In this document: piece by piece, positions 29,707 through 38,272 of the stretch
Layout: every line of letters starts with the position of its first letter
How positions within the stretch are numbered: position 1 is the first letter of the stretch
From: Actinomycetota bacterium
GTDB lineage: Bacteria; Actinomycetota; Thermoleophilia; BMS3ABIN01
NCBI GenBank assembly: GCA_023382335.1
Contig: JAMCPM010000013.1
Coordinates: 1 to 64,000 of the forward strand
Direction of reading: 5' to 3'
DNA: 64,000 bases
Translations under genes and position numbers: made by a program
Notes under the pieces: model-generated
Told to the model about the DNA's origin: nothing
The model's input: the letters and a program-made list of their open reading frames with translations, nothing else
Database searches by the model: none

Positions 29707-29744
29707 CGCACGCGAGATTTCAGAGCAAAAGGGAGGAAGTAACC

Positions 29745-30116
29745 ATGTCACAAAACATGCAAAAATACCGGGTCCGCCGTGACGGCAAGAAGGACTTATC
29801 CTTCACCGGCATTAATATCGCCGAAGCATCAGACCACGAGCATCAGGGACCGCAAAACACCCGGTGGTCAGAGATCGAAATCTATAAGACGGACTCCGGC
29901 AAGTACGTTGTAGCTCAGGTCTACCGTACCCGGTGGCAAGGGGAAGAGGATAGCCACCGTGCCGAGGTCTGCGAGTCGCCGGCGGATGTCCTGGAGCTGC
30001 TTTCATGGGAAGACGAAGACGGCAACAACGGCATTTCCAATATGGCGAAAGAGGCGCTTGAGACGGCAGCAGAGAATGACAGCGCCTTTGAGGGACTAAC
30101 TACCGAAGAAGTGTAG
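29745..30116 (+). CDS. Unknown protein of integrated elements
   Basis: 123 aa, start chosen at the ATG preceded by GGGAGGAAGTAACC. The first part (YRVRRDGKKDLSFTGINIAE) and WSEIEIYKTDSGKYVVAQVY suggest a compact beta-rich fold. The C-terminus is acidic (DEDGNNG...). No catalytic motif seen. It is the first gene inside attL and is followed by a terminator. Confidence 0.65.
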   Translation: MSQNMQKYRVRRDGKKDLSFTGINIAEASDHEHQGPQNTRWSEIEIYKTDSGKYVVAQVYRTRWQGEEDSHRAEVCESPADVLELLSWEDEDGNNGISNMAKEALETAAENDSAFEGLTTEEV

Positions 30117-30162
30117 CAGCCAGGCCGGACGGAAGCCGTCTAAGGCTTCTGAGGGCTTCGAG

Positions 30163-30203
30163 GGGAAGGGTTCCGGGAATCAGCCGGAGCCTTTCCCTTT
30201 TGC
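30163..30203 (+). terminator. Rho-independent terminator
   Basis: GGGTTCCGG and CCGGAGCC arms around GAATCAG, extended by GGGAA/TTCCC, followed by TTTT. It closes the upstream 123-aa gene. Confidence 0.6.
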
Positions 30204-30221
30204 GTCGTGGCACGTGATCCA

Positions 30222-30485
30222 TTAGGCATATTGCTCGTGAATGACAAACCAGTCTAGGATCTTCTGAAACTCTTTCGCATGATCCCGGAATAATGCCGCT
30301 GCCGGGTGCTTTGAGGGTAGATCCCGGCTGTCATAGGTGAGCGGTCCTTCATCGGCCAGGACCGCCGCCGCCTCTTTTGCTGCCTCCAGGTGACTAGCCA
30401 TTAGTGCAAACTTAGCCCTGGCGCTGGCTCGTTTCAGACTACGCGGAAATTCTTTCTCAAGCTCTTTAGCGTCTGGTAAATCCAT
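30222..30485 (-). CDS. Small unknown protein
   Basis: 87 aa, start at the ATG preceded by AAGGGG at seven bases; a TTG two codons upstream is less likely. The sequence (LPDAKELEKEFPRSLKRASA, later DWFVIHEQYA) is mostly helical and charged. No family recognised. It is the last gene of the minus-strand block of element 1. Confidence 0.55.
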   Translation of the reverse strand: MDLPDAKELEKEFPRSLKRASARAKFALMASHLEAAKEAAAVLADEGPLTYDSRDLPSKHPAAALFRDHAKEFQKILDWFVIHEQYA

Positions 30486-30851
30486 TATCAAACCCCTTCC
30501 GGTCTAGTTTCTGAAATCGCTGACAAAAAAAGTCTAATTTCGCGGGCGTGTGCGTCGAGTTACCCCTTCGGTCATGTCGCTCAGGCTGTAGAGATTTTAT
30601 GCCCCCTACCCCTAACCTTTTTTCAATCGGTGGTTGACCAGTTTCCCACCCCGGTGGCATTTTTTCTCGCGGAAAGGTGCGGACTCTTCCGCTGCCATAT
30701 GAACGGATAGAGATTTTTTCGGGAGCCCCGGTCCGAAGTCCTGAGAAGCCGCCTAACGGCCTCGGATACATCGACGGCGATGAAACTATGAATCATTCTT
30801 ACGGCCCGGTCAGCCTGCCACAACGGTTGCAGCATTTAAGTTGTCTTCCGG
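30486..30851. other. Intergenic stretch of element 1
   Basis: A 366-base gap. No convincing coding frame with an RBS, no tRNA-like fold and no strong terminator were seen. A CCACCCCGGTGG palindrome (30646-30657 region) is the only symmetric sequence noticed. Confidence 0.5.
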
Positions 30852-31241
30852 TCATGCCGCCGCCCCCTTCCGGTGAGCCTCGAATACTCGCATGGCGTAT
30901 TCCTCACGCGCCTGAATCGCGATGGTCAGCTCCCGCCGGTCAAGTGTCCAGTATGCGCTGTGAAGCTCAGCTTCCAGGCGCTCCCACTGTGGGGAGTCCA
31001 GCGGGCAGCCCTTCGGCCAGGCCCGGGATAATCTCCGGGTTGATTCCAGTAACAGGCAGTCGGCCTCTTCCTGGTAGCGGAGAAGGGAAAGGATCTCGGC
31101 TTTGTGGGATTTGAGATCGGTAATCAATCCAGGCGGCAGTTCGCGGCTGAAATCGTTTGCTTTGATGATAAGGGCATCATTTTCAAGCCTGAGTTCGTAA
31201 TAGTGGCCGGTAATCTGCTGCCAGATTTCGAGGGCCTTCAT
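30852..31241 (-). CDS. Unknown protein with TubC-docking-like N-terminus
   Basis: 129 aa. The N-terminus (LRLENDALIIKANDFSRELP, then ITDLKSHKAEILSLLR) resembles the short TubC-type docking module often found in phage and element proteins. The remainder is helical. It overlaps the upstream ATPase gene by four bases, so the two are translated together. Confidence 0.6.
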   Translation of the reverse strand: MKALEIWQQITGHYYELRLENDALIIKANDFSRELPPGLITDLKSHKAEILSLLRYQEEADCLLLESTRRLSRAWPKGCPLDSPQWERLEAELHSAYWTLDRRELTIAIQAREEYAMRVFEAHRKGAAA

Positions 31242-33109
31242 ATCGCTAACCTCCCCTGTTCTCGGAGGTCGGTTAGCTCCGGTGCCGGTTCTCCTTGCTT
31301 CTCTCTCATGCTCCCGGTTTCGACGTTGTCAAGCAGTCTGTCCTGCAAATCACAACATTCCGAAGTTGTCAGCGAATTGTCAGCAGTTGCTAGCGTTGTC
31401 AGCTCTTCCGGTGTAGGCAACCCGGCACCTTCTGGAAGGGGATCGCCGATTGTAAGTTTGAAGGGACGCCTTGGCCGATCTTCGTGGTTAACGAGCCAGC
31501 CTCCATTTATCGCCGTATGAATCCTTCGCCTGGCAGACTCTTTATTTATCTTCAATGCGTCGGCTACTTGGGAAACAGTTATGGTCTCCGGGGAACCGCC
31601 GCCGATAAGTCCAGTTACTTCTTTTACGGTTTCACAAACGGCTTTGCTGGCACCGGTGACGCTAGACTCAAACATATCTGAAACCAGCTCGTGAACTGTC
31701 TTATAATCCTCAAGCTCGGCAACGATTTGACCGCTTCCGTTGCGCTGCCGGTGATACTTTCTGAGAACCGCTACCGCCTTAATCAGGGAAAGTAGGCGTG
31801 CATAATCGCGGTTGATTCTGGCCGCCTGTGGCCGCCTGCCTATGGCTTCGGCTAACTTGTCCGCAAAAGGAACTAAAACATTGAAAGGTGCTTCGTATTG
31901 TGCTTGATATTGCAGTAGTTCCTGAAAGGCAATCAGCTCTTCACCCGGCTCCATACTACCGTGAAGCTCAAGGCTTGCCTGGGCATTTAATGCCGCCCGG
32001 ATCTGGTTTTGATCGTCGGGAATATCCAGAACAAACAAACGAGTCATTAGCTGGTGGCCTAGACTTCGGGTGGCCGTAGTGACAAGGACAGTCGGCCCCT
32101 CCTTGCTTATTTTTCTCACCTGCTGCCGGTTGCCCTTGGCCTCTACTACTTCATATTTTAGCCGGTGATCTTGTAGCAGATTGCGGATGGCACTTGCCGC
32201 CGGGTTGTCCTCACCGGCAGGGAGAGAATCGGCCTCGGAGAAGATTGTTACTTTGTGCTTGAATTCGGCTTCCGTATAGATAAGCACACGGGGGGAACTG
32301 GCGTCGATCTCAAAGACAGCAGAACGCGGCAATAAGCTAGTGACTATTTTAACCGCATAACTTTTCCCGCCGCTTGCTTGGCCTTTCACTAGCAAATGAA
32401 CCGGCATCGAGCCACGACGCATTGCAAGAAGCCGGGACGTAAATGCCAGATAGATTATGACCGCTGTTTCAATCTTGCCACCGTATCCCATGGTCTTGAT
32501 TCCCTCTTTAACTAGCTCAATCGGGTCTGCGCATTCGATAACTTCTTTGGCTTTGGCTGCCAGACTAACAACGTCCTGACAATTCAGGGGTGTGTCAGCG
32601 GTTTCCCGCTCTGCTGGCGCGTTTGAAGGTGCCTGACTGCCTGACAACCCTTTTACCGATGATTGAAGTGCGGCTTGCTTTCGGTCCTCTTCGGTTTGCT
32701 CAATTATCAGCCGGTTAGCTTCCGCGTCATCGGCTTCGACAACCTTGTCTTTCGCCTCCAGGACTGTTTGCAGCCCGGCGGGATTCTTTTCAATGTCGGC
32801 AACTGTCATGGGGATGGATGTTAGCCGCGCCCCTAGACTGCCCAGGCCCGCCAGTGAATCCCCGCGATATATCGGGTACAGGTCAAGGGGCGCGTAAACC
32901 ATAAGACCTTCACCGCAACGCTTGATGATCTCATCCCGGTATAGAGGGTGTCCTAATTGCTCTACGTCTGCATGAACGACTGCTGTATCAGGAAACAGCT
33001 CACGACGGAGCCGGACGGCTAGGAGTTCATCATTTACAAGAAGGACGCGTTTGACGATGGCGGGCAGGCTCTCAAGCTTGGTCAGGGTTGGCTGTTGGTA
33101 AGCGCTCAT
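31238..33109 (-). CDS. P-loop ATPase, primase/helicase-like replication protein
   Basis: 623 aa. The Walker A motif VKGQASGGKSYAVKIV lies at about residues 241-256. The following VFEIDASSPRVLIYTEAEF and TIFSEADSLPAGEDN suggest an AAA-type core. VLVTTATRSLGHQLMTRLFVL resembles a sensor/arginine region, and the C-terminal part contains a winged-helix-like segment (ETITVSQVADALKINKESAR). Such proteins in satellites drive element replication. The N-terminal 240 residues show no clear primase motif, so helicase is the safer reading. Confidence 0.7.
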   Translation of the reverse strand: MSAYQQPTLTKLESLPAIVKRVLLVNDELLAVRLRRELFPDTAVVHADVEQLGHPLYRDEIIKRCGEGLMVYAPLDLYPIYRGDSLAGLGSLGARLTSIPMTVADIEKNPAGLQTVLEAKDKVVEADDAEANRLIIEQTEEDRKQAALQSSVKGLSGSQAPSNAPAERETADTPLNCQDVVSLAAKAKEVIECADPIELVKEGIKTMGYGGKIETAVIIYLAFTSRLLAMRRGSMPVHLLVKGQASGGKSYAVKIVTSLLPRSAVFEIDASSPRVLIYTEAEFKHKVTIFSEADSLPAGEDNPAASAIRNLLQDHRLKYEVVEAKGNRQQVRKISKEGPTVLVTTATRSLGHQLMTRLFVLDIPDDQNQIRAALNAQASLELHGSMEPGEELIAFQELLQYQAQYEAPFNVLVPFADKLAEAIGRRPQAARINRDYARLLSLIKAVAVLRKYHRQRNGSGQIVAELEDYKTVHELVSDMFESSVTGASKAVCETVKEVTGLIGGGSPETITVSQVADALKINKESARRRIHTAINGGWLVNHEDRPRRPFKLTIGDPLPEGAGLPTPEELTTLATADNSLTTSECCDLQDRLLDNVETGSMREKQGEPAPELTDLREQGRLAI

Positions 33110-33480
33110 CGCCCCACCATTCGGTGAAGCTGTGTGCTCGTAAGCCGTTTATCCTGACCTCCGCTACAGAGGTTGGCCTGTGGCTGCAAGGTGTCATCCA
33201 ATCCGCGTACGAGGTTAGCTAGGATAGTATCCGTGGCCCAGGTCTTCTTTTTTACCTGGCAAATCCAGTCCAGAACTCGCGCCGAAGAATGGCACCACTC
33301 AAGATCGACTTCGTACAGCCAGCGGCCTTCAATCGTAAGCGTTAGACAGGCATTATTTTTACTGAGTCTCCACGGTCCCCACTGGGAGCGCTTTACTGGA
33401 AATGGTATATCGGATAAGCTTACAGTCGTGAAGTTTGTTTGTTGGCCGCTCTCAACGGGGCGGCCTTCTTCTTTCTCCAT
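33106..33480 (-). CDS. Unknown protein
   Basis: 124 aa, overlapping both neighbours by one to four bases, so it is part of one translationally coupled minus-strand operon. The middle (ACLTLTIEGRWLYEVDLEW) suggests beta strands. The region CHSSARVLDWICQVKKKTW is conserved-looking but unrecognised. Confidence 0.6.
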   Translation of the reverse strand: MEKEEGRPVESGQQTNFTTVSLSDIPFPVKRSQWGPWRLSKNNACLTLTIEGRWLYEVDLEWCHSSARVLDWICQVKKKTWATDTILANLVRGLDDTLQPQANLCSGGQDKRLTSTQLHRMVGR

Positions 33481-33680
33481 CAGGACTCACCGCCCGGCGT
33501 AACCTTGTGCGATTCCATCCAAGCCCGTAAATCACTCATCGCATAACGAACGCTTTTCCCGATCTTGCAGTAACTCGGCCCTTTACCCAGCACCCGCCAG
33601 TTCCTCAATGTTGAAACAGCATGGCCGGTGAAATCTGCCGCCTCAAATTCGTTGACATGTCGGTTTTCTGTGTTGCCCAC
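33480..33680 (-). CDS. Excisionase-like helix-turn-helix protein
   Basis: 66 aa with a MerR/Xis-type winged helix: FEAADFTGHAVSTLRNWRVL, GPSYCKIGKSVRYAMSDLRA and WMESH. This layout is typical of recombination directionality factors and small regulators of tRNA-integrated elements. It is the first gene of the minus-strand operon and diverges from the 402-aa gene at 33755. Confidence 0.8.
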   Translation of the reverse strand: MGNTENRHVNEFEAADFTGHAVSTLRNWRVLGKGPSYCKIGKSVRYAMSDLRAWMESHKVTPGGES

Positions 33681-33754
33681 GATTTATTACCTCCTATGGT
33701 GGTTTGCCTTGTGCATATAAATCATGATAAATTCACTCAGGAGGTATCAGTCCA

Positions 33755-34963
33755 ATGAACGACACAAGCAACAGAATCGTAACCGCCAACCACTTACGCA
33801 AAGAAGCGAGAGTCGATAAAGATGTCTGGGATCACCTAGATGAACTTGGAAAGGTCGATGCTGCCCTAAAAGCGGCCTGGTGGGATACGGACAATGATGG
33901 AGTTCCTACCATTTTGGGAATTGACGAATTCCTCAAAGAAGCAAACAAGCAACAAGAATTCAAAGTTAGACTCACTTCTCGGAATAACGAGAAAAAGGCG
34001 GGAGGGGATAAGGGTTCAATCGAGCTTGGCTTAAGGCGGGAATTGCTGTCCGAGATTTACGCCCGTGAAGCAGCGGCGGATTCAGAAATAGTCGCTTTTC
34101 GGGAAGAGGTGCTAGGCGGCAAACTGCTTGAGTGGGGAGAGGTCGAAACCTGGATTGAAAAACAGATCAAACAAGAGGAAGCAGACGATCTGCCTACGCA
34201 CTGGTTATCCATATCCCTGCCAGTTAGCCAGAAGGATTTTCAGAAGGCTGGCTTAACGGATCGAGAAGGAAATGCAATTGCGATGACGGGACGGGAGTAT
34301 GTAGCCTGTGAAGTCAAGCTTTTTCGGGAGAAGCTCAAATACGCCAAGCCGGGAATAAATATCAATACAAAATCTAGTACAAAAATTGAAACACTGGCTT
34401 ACTCAAAACAGGGCGATAAGTGGCCATACCACAAGGCCATAAAGATAGGTGGTGTGTTAGATAAACTCAGGGAAATAAGCAAAGCTCTTGCGGAAGCGTA
34501 CGGTTGGCACGAGGCCGAGGCTACTTCTTTCATTCTAGCCGATATAAGGCCGTGGGTCGGCCTTTGTAGTACAAGCTCGAATATGAGATTGACTACAACG
34601 ATTGCTCCAAGGCAAAAGCCAAGGTCCACTTGGCGGATCAAAATGACCATTGATCCCATGCTCACTGACAAACAGGTGGCCAGGGTCTACCGGCAGGCGC
34701 GTCGAGAGATGCTTGGCCGGAATAAAGCCGGGTGTACAAATTACAAGGCAATACGTGAAAAATCTCTGAGGTTGGCATTATTTTTCTTAAAGCAGCCAAG
34801 CGATATAAAAGCGGCCAACAGAACAAATCGTTGGAATAAGGATTTGACACCGGAGCAAAAAAAAGAAGGATGGGAATATAACACCACCAGCAGGCTAAGC
34901 AAGGAAGGCAAGGAAACTATCAGTCGAATACTTAATCCTAAGCTTGGCCCTTTTGCAAAGTGA
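33755..34963 (+). CDS. Unknown 402-aa protein in cargo position
   Basis: An ATG with AGGAGGTATCAGTCCA upstream starts this gene, which lies alone on the plus strand between the replication operon and the integrase. The protein is charged and largely helical (ELGLRRELLSEIYAREAAAD, GGKLLEWGEVETWIEKQIKQ). A middle part has THWLSISLPVSQKDFQKAGL. No known catalytic motif seen. Its location matches where small integrated elements carry anti-phage or accessory cargo. Its 3' end overlaps the convergent integrase gene. Confidence 0.65.
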   Translation: MNDTSNRIVTANHLRKEARVDKDVWDHLDELGKVDAALKAAWWDTDNDGVPTILGIDEFLKEANKQQEFKVRLTSRNNEKKAGGDKGSIELGLRRELLSEIYAREAAADSEIVAFREEVLGGKLLEWGEVETWIEKQIKQEEADDLPTHWLSISLPVSQKDFQKAGLTDREGNAIAMTGREYVACEVKLFREKLKYAKPGININTKSSTKIETLAYSKQGDKWPYHKAIKIGGVLDKLREISKALAEAYGWHEAEATSFILADIRPWVGLCSTSSNMRLTTTIAPRQKPRSTWRIKMTIDPMLTDKQVARVYRQARREMLGRNKAGCTNYKAIREKSLRLALFFLKQPSDIKAANRTNRWNKDLTPEQKKEGWEYNTTSRLSKEGKETISRILNPKLGPFAK

Positions 34964-36086
34964 GGGCCCGCGTACCCGCCACCTCTTCCACGATCCGCCC
35001 CGCCAGCTCCGCCGCCTGCCTGAGTATGCCGTCCTCGAAATGCGCGTACCGATGCGTCACCGTCTGCCCCTTATGTGTCAGTAGGCGGCTCACCACGTCG
35101 AGGGACACGCCGTTTGAAACCAGCATGGATGCGAACACGTGCCTAAGTCCATGCAGGGGCCTGAAATCAGACGGGAGCCCGGCTTCTGCCTTAATCTGGT
35201 TCACCTGTTTCTTGATGTCCACCAGCTGGCCGCCGCCCCTGCCTGGGAAGACGTAAGGGGAATCAGACTTTGCCGCCTGGATTTCGCCAAGCAGCCGCTC
35301 CGCGTAGCTACTCATGGGGATGATCTCATCGCGGCCTGATTTCGCATCCCTTAGCGTGATGTTTTTCCGGTGCCAGTCGATAGCATCCCACGTGAGTTTG
35401 AACATCTCAGATCGTCTCATGCCGGTAAGAAGCGCCAGCTTCATCATGTAAGCGCCCTGGCGACAAGGCGACTGGTAGATAACATGACCGCTCAACACCT
35501 CAAGCAGTCTGACCATCTGCTCCGGGGTTAGGTCTTCAGTCTTCTGATTGCTCACCCGGGGGAGCTGGATGATAAACCCCGGTCCTGGACAGAGGCCGCG
35601 CTTCATGCCGAAGTTAATGATTCGTCTTAGCAGACCAAGGACGTGAGCGACGGTCTGAGGGGACTTGTCTTTCAGCTCACGTCGTTTCAGCCTGTCGATG
35701 TCCAGCACTAGGATATGTTTGGGCTCCTTGTCGCCGAAATGGGGATCAAGGTACTTGCTGTAGAGGGACTCCATGCCCTTCTCGCGGCGGTCAGGGTTGG
35801 CCTTCTGATATTCTTCCCACAGCCTTGAGATCGTCCAGGTCTTCTTCACCCGGGCGGCCTGGGCGCGGCGCTCCTTGTTTGGTAGTTGGTCCCCGTGCAT
35901 CCGCTTTGCTCTGATATGGCTGGCCTTAGCCGGTGTCATCGCGTCACGGTGCCCGTGGCCTGCTACCTCTTCCACCTGCTTAAAACCGCCGTCAGTTTTG
36001 GGAAGGCGGTAACGGATGTAAAAGATTCTCTCCCCATCTTGTTCCCGAAAGTAGACACCCGGGTATTTCGTCTTCTGGCGTTTCAA
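34938..36086 (-). CDS. Tyrosine site-specific integrase
   Basis: 382 aa with a SAM-like N-terminal core-binding region and the catalytic set: Arg in LLTGMRRSEMFKLTW (about R224), HGLRHVFA (His312, Arg315), HKGQTVTHRYAHF (His338, Tyr347). It recombines the 51-bp tRNA-Val sites. It lies 180 bases from attR, the usual position. Confidence 0.95.
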   Translation of the reverse strand: MKRQKTKYPGVYFREQDGERIFYIRYRLPKTDGGFKQVEEVAGHGHRDAMTPAKASHIRAKRMHGDQLPNKERRAQAARVKKTWTISRLWEEYQKANPDRREKGMESLYSKYLDPHFGDKEPKHILVLDIDRLKRRELKDKSPQTVAHVLGLLRRIINFGMKRGLCPGPGFIIQLPRVSNQKTEDLTPEQMVRLLEVLSGHVIYQSPCRQGAYMMKLALLTGMRRSEMFKLTWDAIDWHRKNITLRDAKSGRDEIIPMSSYAERLLGEIQAAKSDSPYVFPGRGGGQLVDIKKQVNQIKAEAGLPSDFRPLHGLRHVFASMLVSNGVSLDVVSRLLTHKGQTVTHRYAHFEDGILRQAAELAGRIVEEVAGTRALTLQKGQA

Positions 36087-36110
36087 GGTCTGCCTCCTTT
36101 GGACTTGGCC

Positions 36111-36146
36111 TGTGGGGAAATGCTCTTCCCCACACTCTTCCCCACA
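36111..36146 (+). promoter_or_regulatory. Arm-type repeats near attR
   Basis: An inverted TGTGGGGAA unit (36111-36119) and a paired CCCCACA block (36126-36146) lie upstream of the integrase. The block matches 20 of 21 bases at 29686-29706. Likely integrase arm sites that may also overlap the int promoter. Confidence 0.6.
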
Positions 36147-36262
36147 TGAAAGCAGTATATTGTGGTATAGTGGCGTACGTCAAGGGAAGAGTTATGGGGT
36201 TAAAGAGCCTGCTAATCAGGGAAAGGAGGTGAAGTCATGTCAAACGGGGGAAAAAGTGCAAT

Positions 36263-36313
36263 ACCTGCCTTACAAGCAGGGGGTCGGTGGTTCGAGCCCG
36301 CCATCGCCCACCA
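36263..36313 (+). repeat. attR of element 1
   Basis: A 51-base copy of the tRNA-Val 3' end, including the CCA. It also encodes, on the opposite strand, the last residues of the adjacent serine recombinase. Confidence 0.93.
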
Positions 36314-37802
36314 AGCTTCGCTTATCCGAACCTTCTTCCAGAAGGTCGTAAAATAAATCCGTAAATTCCGCGTCTACAATTTTTCCGTCTTTAACGACGA
36401 TCTTTTCAAAAAATGCCTTGTTATAAAATTGCTTAACGCTGCTGGTGCCTGTCTTGTAACCGAGTCCGCAACTCATGGCAATCTCTAGAGCAATATCCAG
36501 AACGCCCCTAAGCTGATCCAGCTGCGAATTAAGTACTTCAAGCCGGTCCTCAGCCTTCGCCGATTCTTTGGCAATTCTGTCCTGTTCTTTCTTAAGGACG
36601 TTTAGGGGAACAGCCTCGGCATAGTAAGCCTGCATCAGCTTGATTTGCTCATCGGCTAGCTTTGTTATCCGCTTTCCCAAGAACTGTTTTTCCATTGCAT
36701 TCGTAGACTGCTTCGAGACAAGTTCTTCATCAAATCGTTTTGTTAGCTTATCTGCTGTTTCCCGCGATATTTGTATATCTTCATAAAGTTGTTCAACCTG
36801 TGCTTCCATCTCAGCAGCCGCGATGTGTTTTGTATGCGTACACCCCCGCCTTCTTTTAGTTCCCAGGCAGAAGAAATAGATGTACTTACCCTTAGCGGTA
36901 TCAAGTGAGAGCCGAGAACCACAATGAGCGCAAAACAGAGTTCCCTTTAAGTAATGAGGATTCTTCCTTTTTCTGACCGCGCTACCCTGGTTTCTAATCT
37001 GGAAGGTTGCCTGGACCTTTTCAAAGAGCTGCTTGCTAACAAGGGGCTCGTGCTGGCCAGGATAAATGACTCCCTTATATCTGATCGCTCCCGTGTAAAA
37101 GGGATTTGTTAGGAGCTTTGAAATTGTGATCATAGTCATCGGCTTATGTGGCTCCCTTTGATTGACCATGCCCCGATCAAAAAAGAAATCCCTTATATCG
37201 TCCTGAGTGTAATTGCCAGTGGCATAGAGTTTGTAAGCTTCTTGTATATGCGGGGCAATCTCGGGATCAATGACGAGAGTGGCAATGTTTCTTGTCCCTT
37301 CCCTGACGTTCTTGTAGCCTAGCGGAGCCCGATGGGGCCACCCACCTTGTTTCACTTTTTCCAGCATTCCCTTCTGAACTTCCGCCGAAAGATTGGAGGA
37401 ATAAAACTCTGCAACGATGGCATGAATACCCTCTACCAGTTTTCCCGAGGCAGTGTCTTCGATATTTTCTACAACGGACTCAAGAGAACAGCCGGCTTTA
37501 GTCAGAATGGCCCTGATTGCTACGTGATCTTCCAGATTACGCGCTAGCCGGTCGATTTTATGAACGACCACGGCATCAATGTCCTTTTCCTTCGTGATCC
37601 GTGAGAGCATTTCCTGAAGTTGCGGCCGATCCGCACTCCTGGCTGACTCGCCCCGGTCGGTATATTCATCAATCAGAGTCCAGCCGTTATCCTGAACATA
37701 TTTGGTGCAGGCCTTTCTTTGGGCAGAGATTGAATAGCCCTCATCTTCATTTGTTTGAGCCTGCTCTTTAGTTGACACTCGAAGATAAATAATACAGTTC
37801 AT
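36270..37802 (-). CDS. Large serine recombinase
   Basis: 510 aa. The resolvase domain has the catalytic Ser at residue 10 (IIYLRVSTKEQ) and the VHKIDRLARN segment. A recombinase domain follows (LLTNPFYTGAIRYKGVIYPG), then a zinc-ribbon domain (LFCAHCGSRLS ... FFCLGTKRRRGC), a long coiled coil and a C-terminal tail. The last residues, VGDGGLEPPTPCL, are encoded antisense to the tRNA-Val fragment of attR, a frequent signature of genes that abut a tRNA end. It probably mobilises the region to the right. Confidence 0.92.
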   Translation of the reverse strand: MNCIIYLRVSTKEQAQTNEDEGYSISAQRKACTKYVQDNGWTLIDEYTDRGESARSADRPQLQEMLSRITKEKDIDAVVVHKIDRLARNLEDHVAIRAILTKAGCSLESVVENIEDTASGKLVEGIHAIVAEFYSSNLSAEVQKGMLEKVKQGGWPHRAPLGYKNVREGTRNIATLVIDPEIAPHIQEAYKLYATGNYTQDDIRDFFFDRGMVNQREPHKPMTMITISKLLTNPFYTGAIRYKGVIYPGQHEPLVSKQLFEKVQATFQIRNQGSAVRKRKNPHYLKGTLFCAHCGSRLSLDTAKGKYIYFFCLGTKRRRGCTHTKHIAAAEMEAQVEQLYEDIQISRETADKLTKRFDEELVSKQSTNAMEKQFLGKRITKLADEQIKLMQAYYAEAVPLNVLKKEQDRIAKESAKAEDRLEVLNSQLDQLRGVLDIALEIAMSCGLGYKTGTSSVKQFYNKAFFEKIVVKDGKIVDAEFTDLFYDLLEEGSDKRSLVGDGGLEPPTPCL

Positions 37803-37804
37803 AT

Positions 37805-38272
37805 TTAACCCACCCTGGCGCTGCTGCCGCTTAAGTCTTTTTCGAAATTAGCCCAAATCATCAGCCGAAGCCGTACGACTTCCTCCCGAACCTGAAAGTG
37901 ATCTGCCATCTCATCAATACGAGCCCGATCAGCCATGAGGCGAGAAAGCTTGGATAGTGGAATGAGCAGACAGGCGGCAAAAGCGTTAGCCTGCTTCTCA
38001 TGGTAATTGCCGAAGGAGTAAATCCGCTTCTGCATGGCAAGATGGTTTCCGGCATGAAAGAGATGATGCCCGAGAGCGTGGGCGATCAGCTCCCGCTTTT
38101 CCCGAGTAGATAAATCAGCTCGGACGACGATAGCCCCGCGAAAGTAGAACTCCTTCATCCTGCCGTTCATTTCTTCATACATGACAGAAAGACCCAGACT
38201 GTCTGTGATTCTATCTAGGTCGTTTCCGAATGTCTCATTTAGCTGATTTGCCTTATCAATTACGCGCTTCAC
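37805..38272 (-). CDS. ImmA/IrrE-like protein lacking the catalytic Glu
   Basis: 155 aa with the family core ELIAHALGHHLFHAGN and NYHEKQANAFAACLLIP. Active ImmA proteases have H-E-x-x-H. Here the codon gives H-A-L-G-H (Ala66), while the other metal ligands (His69, Glu92) remain. It overlaps the repressor gene by four bases, as immR-immA pairs do. It may be an inactive sensor, or use a different catalytic base. Confidence 0.82.
   Translation of the reverse strand: MKRVIDKANQLNETFGNDLDRITDSLGLSVMYEEMNGRMKEFYFRGAIVVRADLSTREKRELIAHALGHHLFHAGNHLAMQKRIYSFGNYHEKQANAFAACLLIPLSKLSRLMADRARIDEMADHFQVREEVVRLRLMIWANFEKDLSGSSARVG

Larger units (their letters stand above)
29563..36313. mobile_element. Element 1: 6.7-kb tRNA-Val integrated genetic element
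   Basis: Bounded by 51-bp attL and attR. It encodes a tyrosine integrase next to attR, an excisionase-like HTH protein, a P-loop replication-type ATPase, several small unknown proteins and one 402-aa unknown gene. It has no capsid, portal or conjugation genes, so it resembles a satellite-type or cryptic integrated element dependent on a helper. Base composition is more AT-rich than the flanking core genes. Confidence 0.9.

Noticed and set aside
30677-31114. 145-aa plus-strand frame opposite the TubC-like gene
   Set aside because: It has no RBS, overlaps a coupled minus-strand operon and shows shadow composition.
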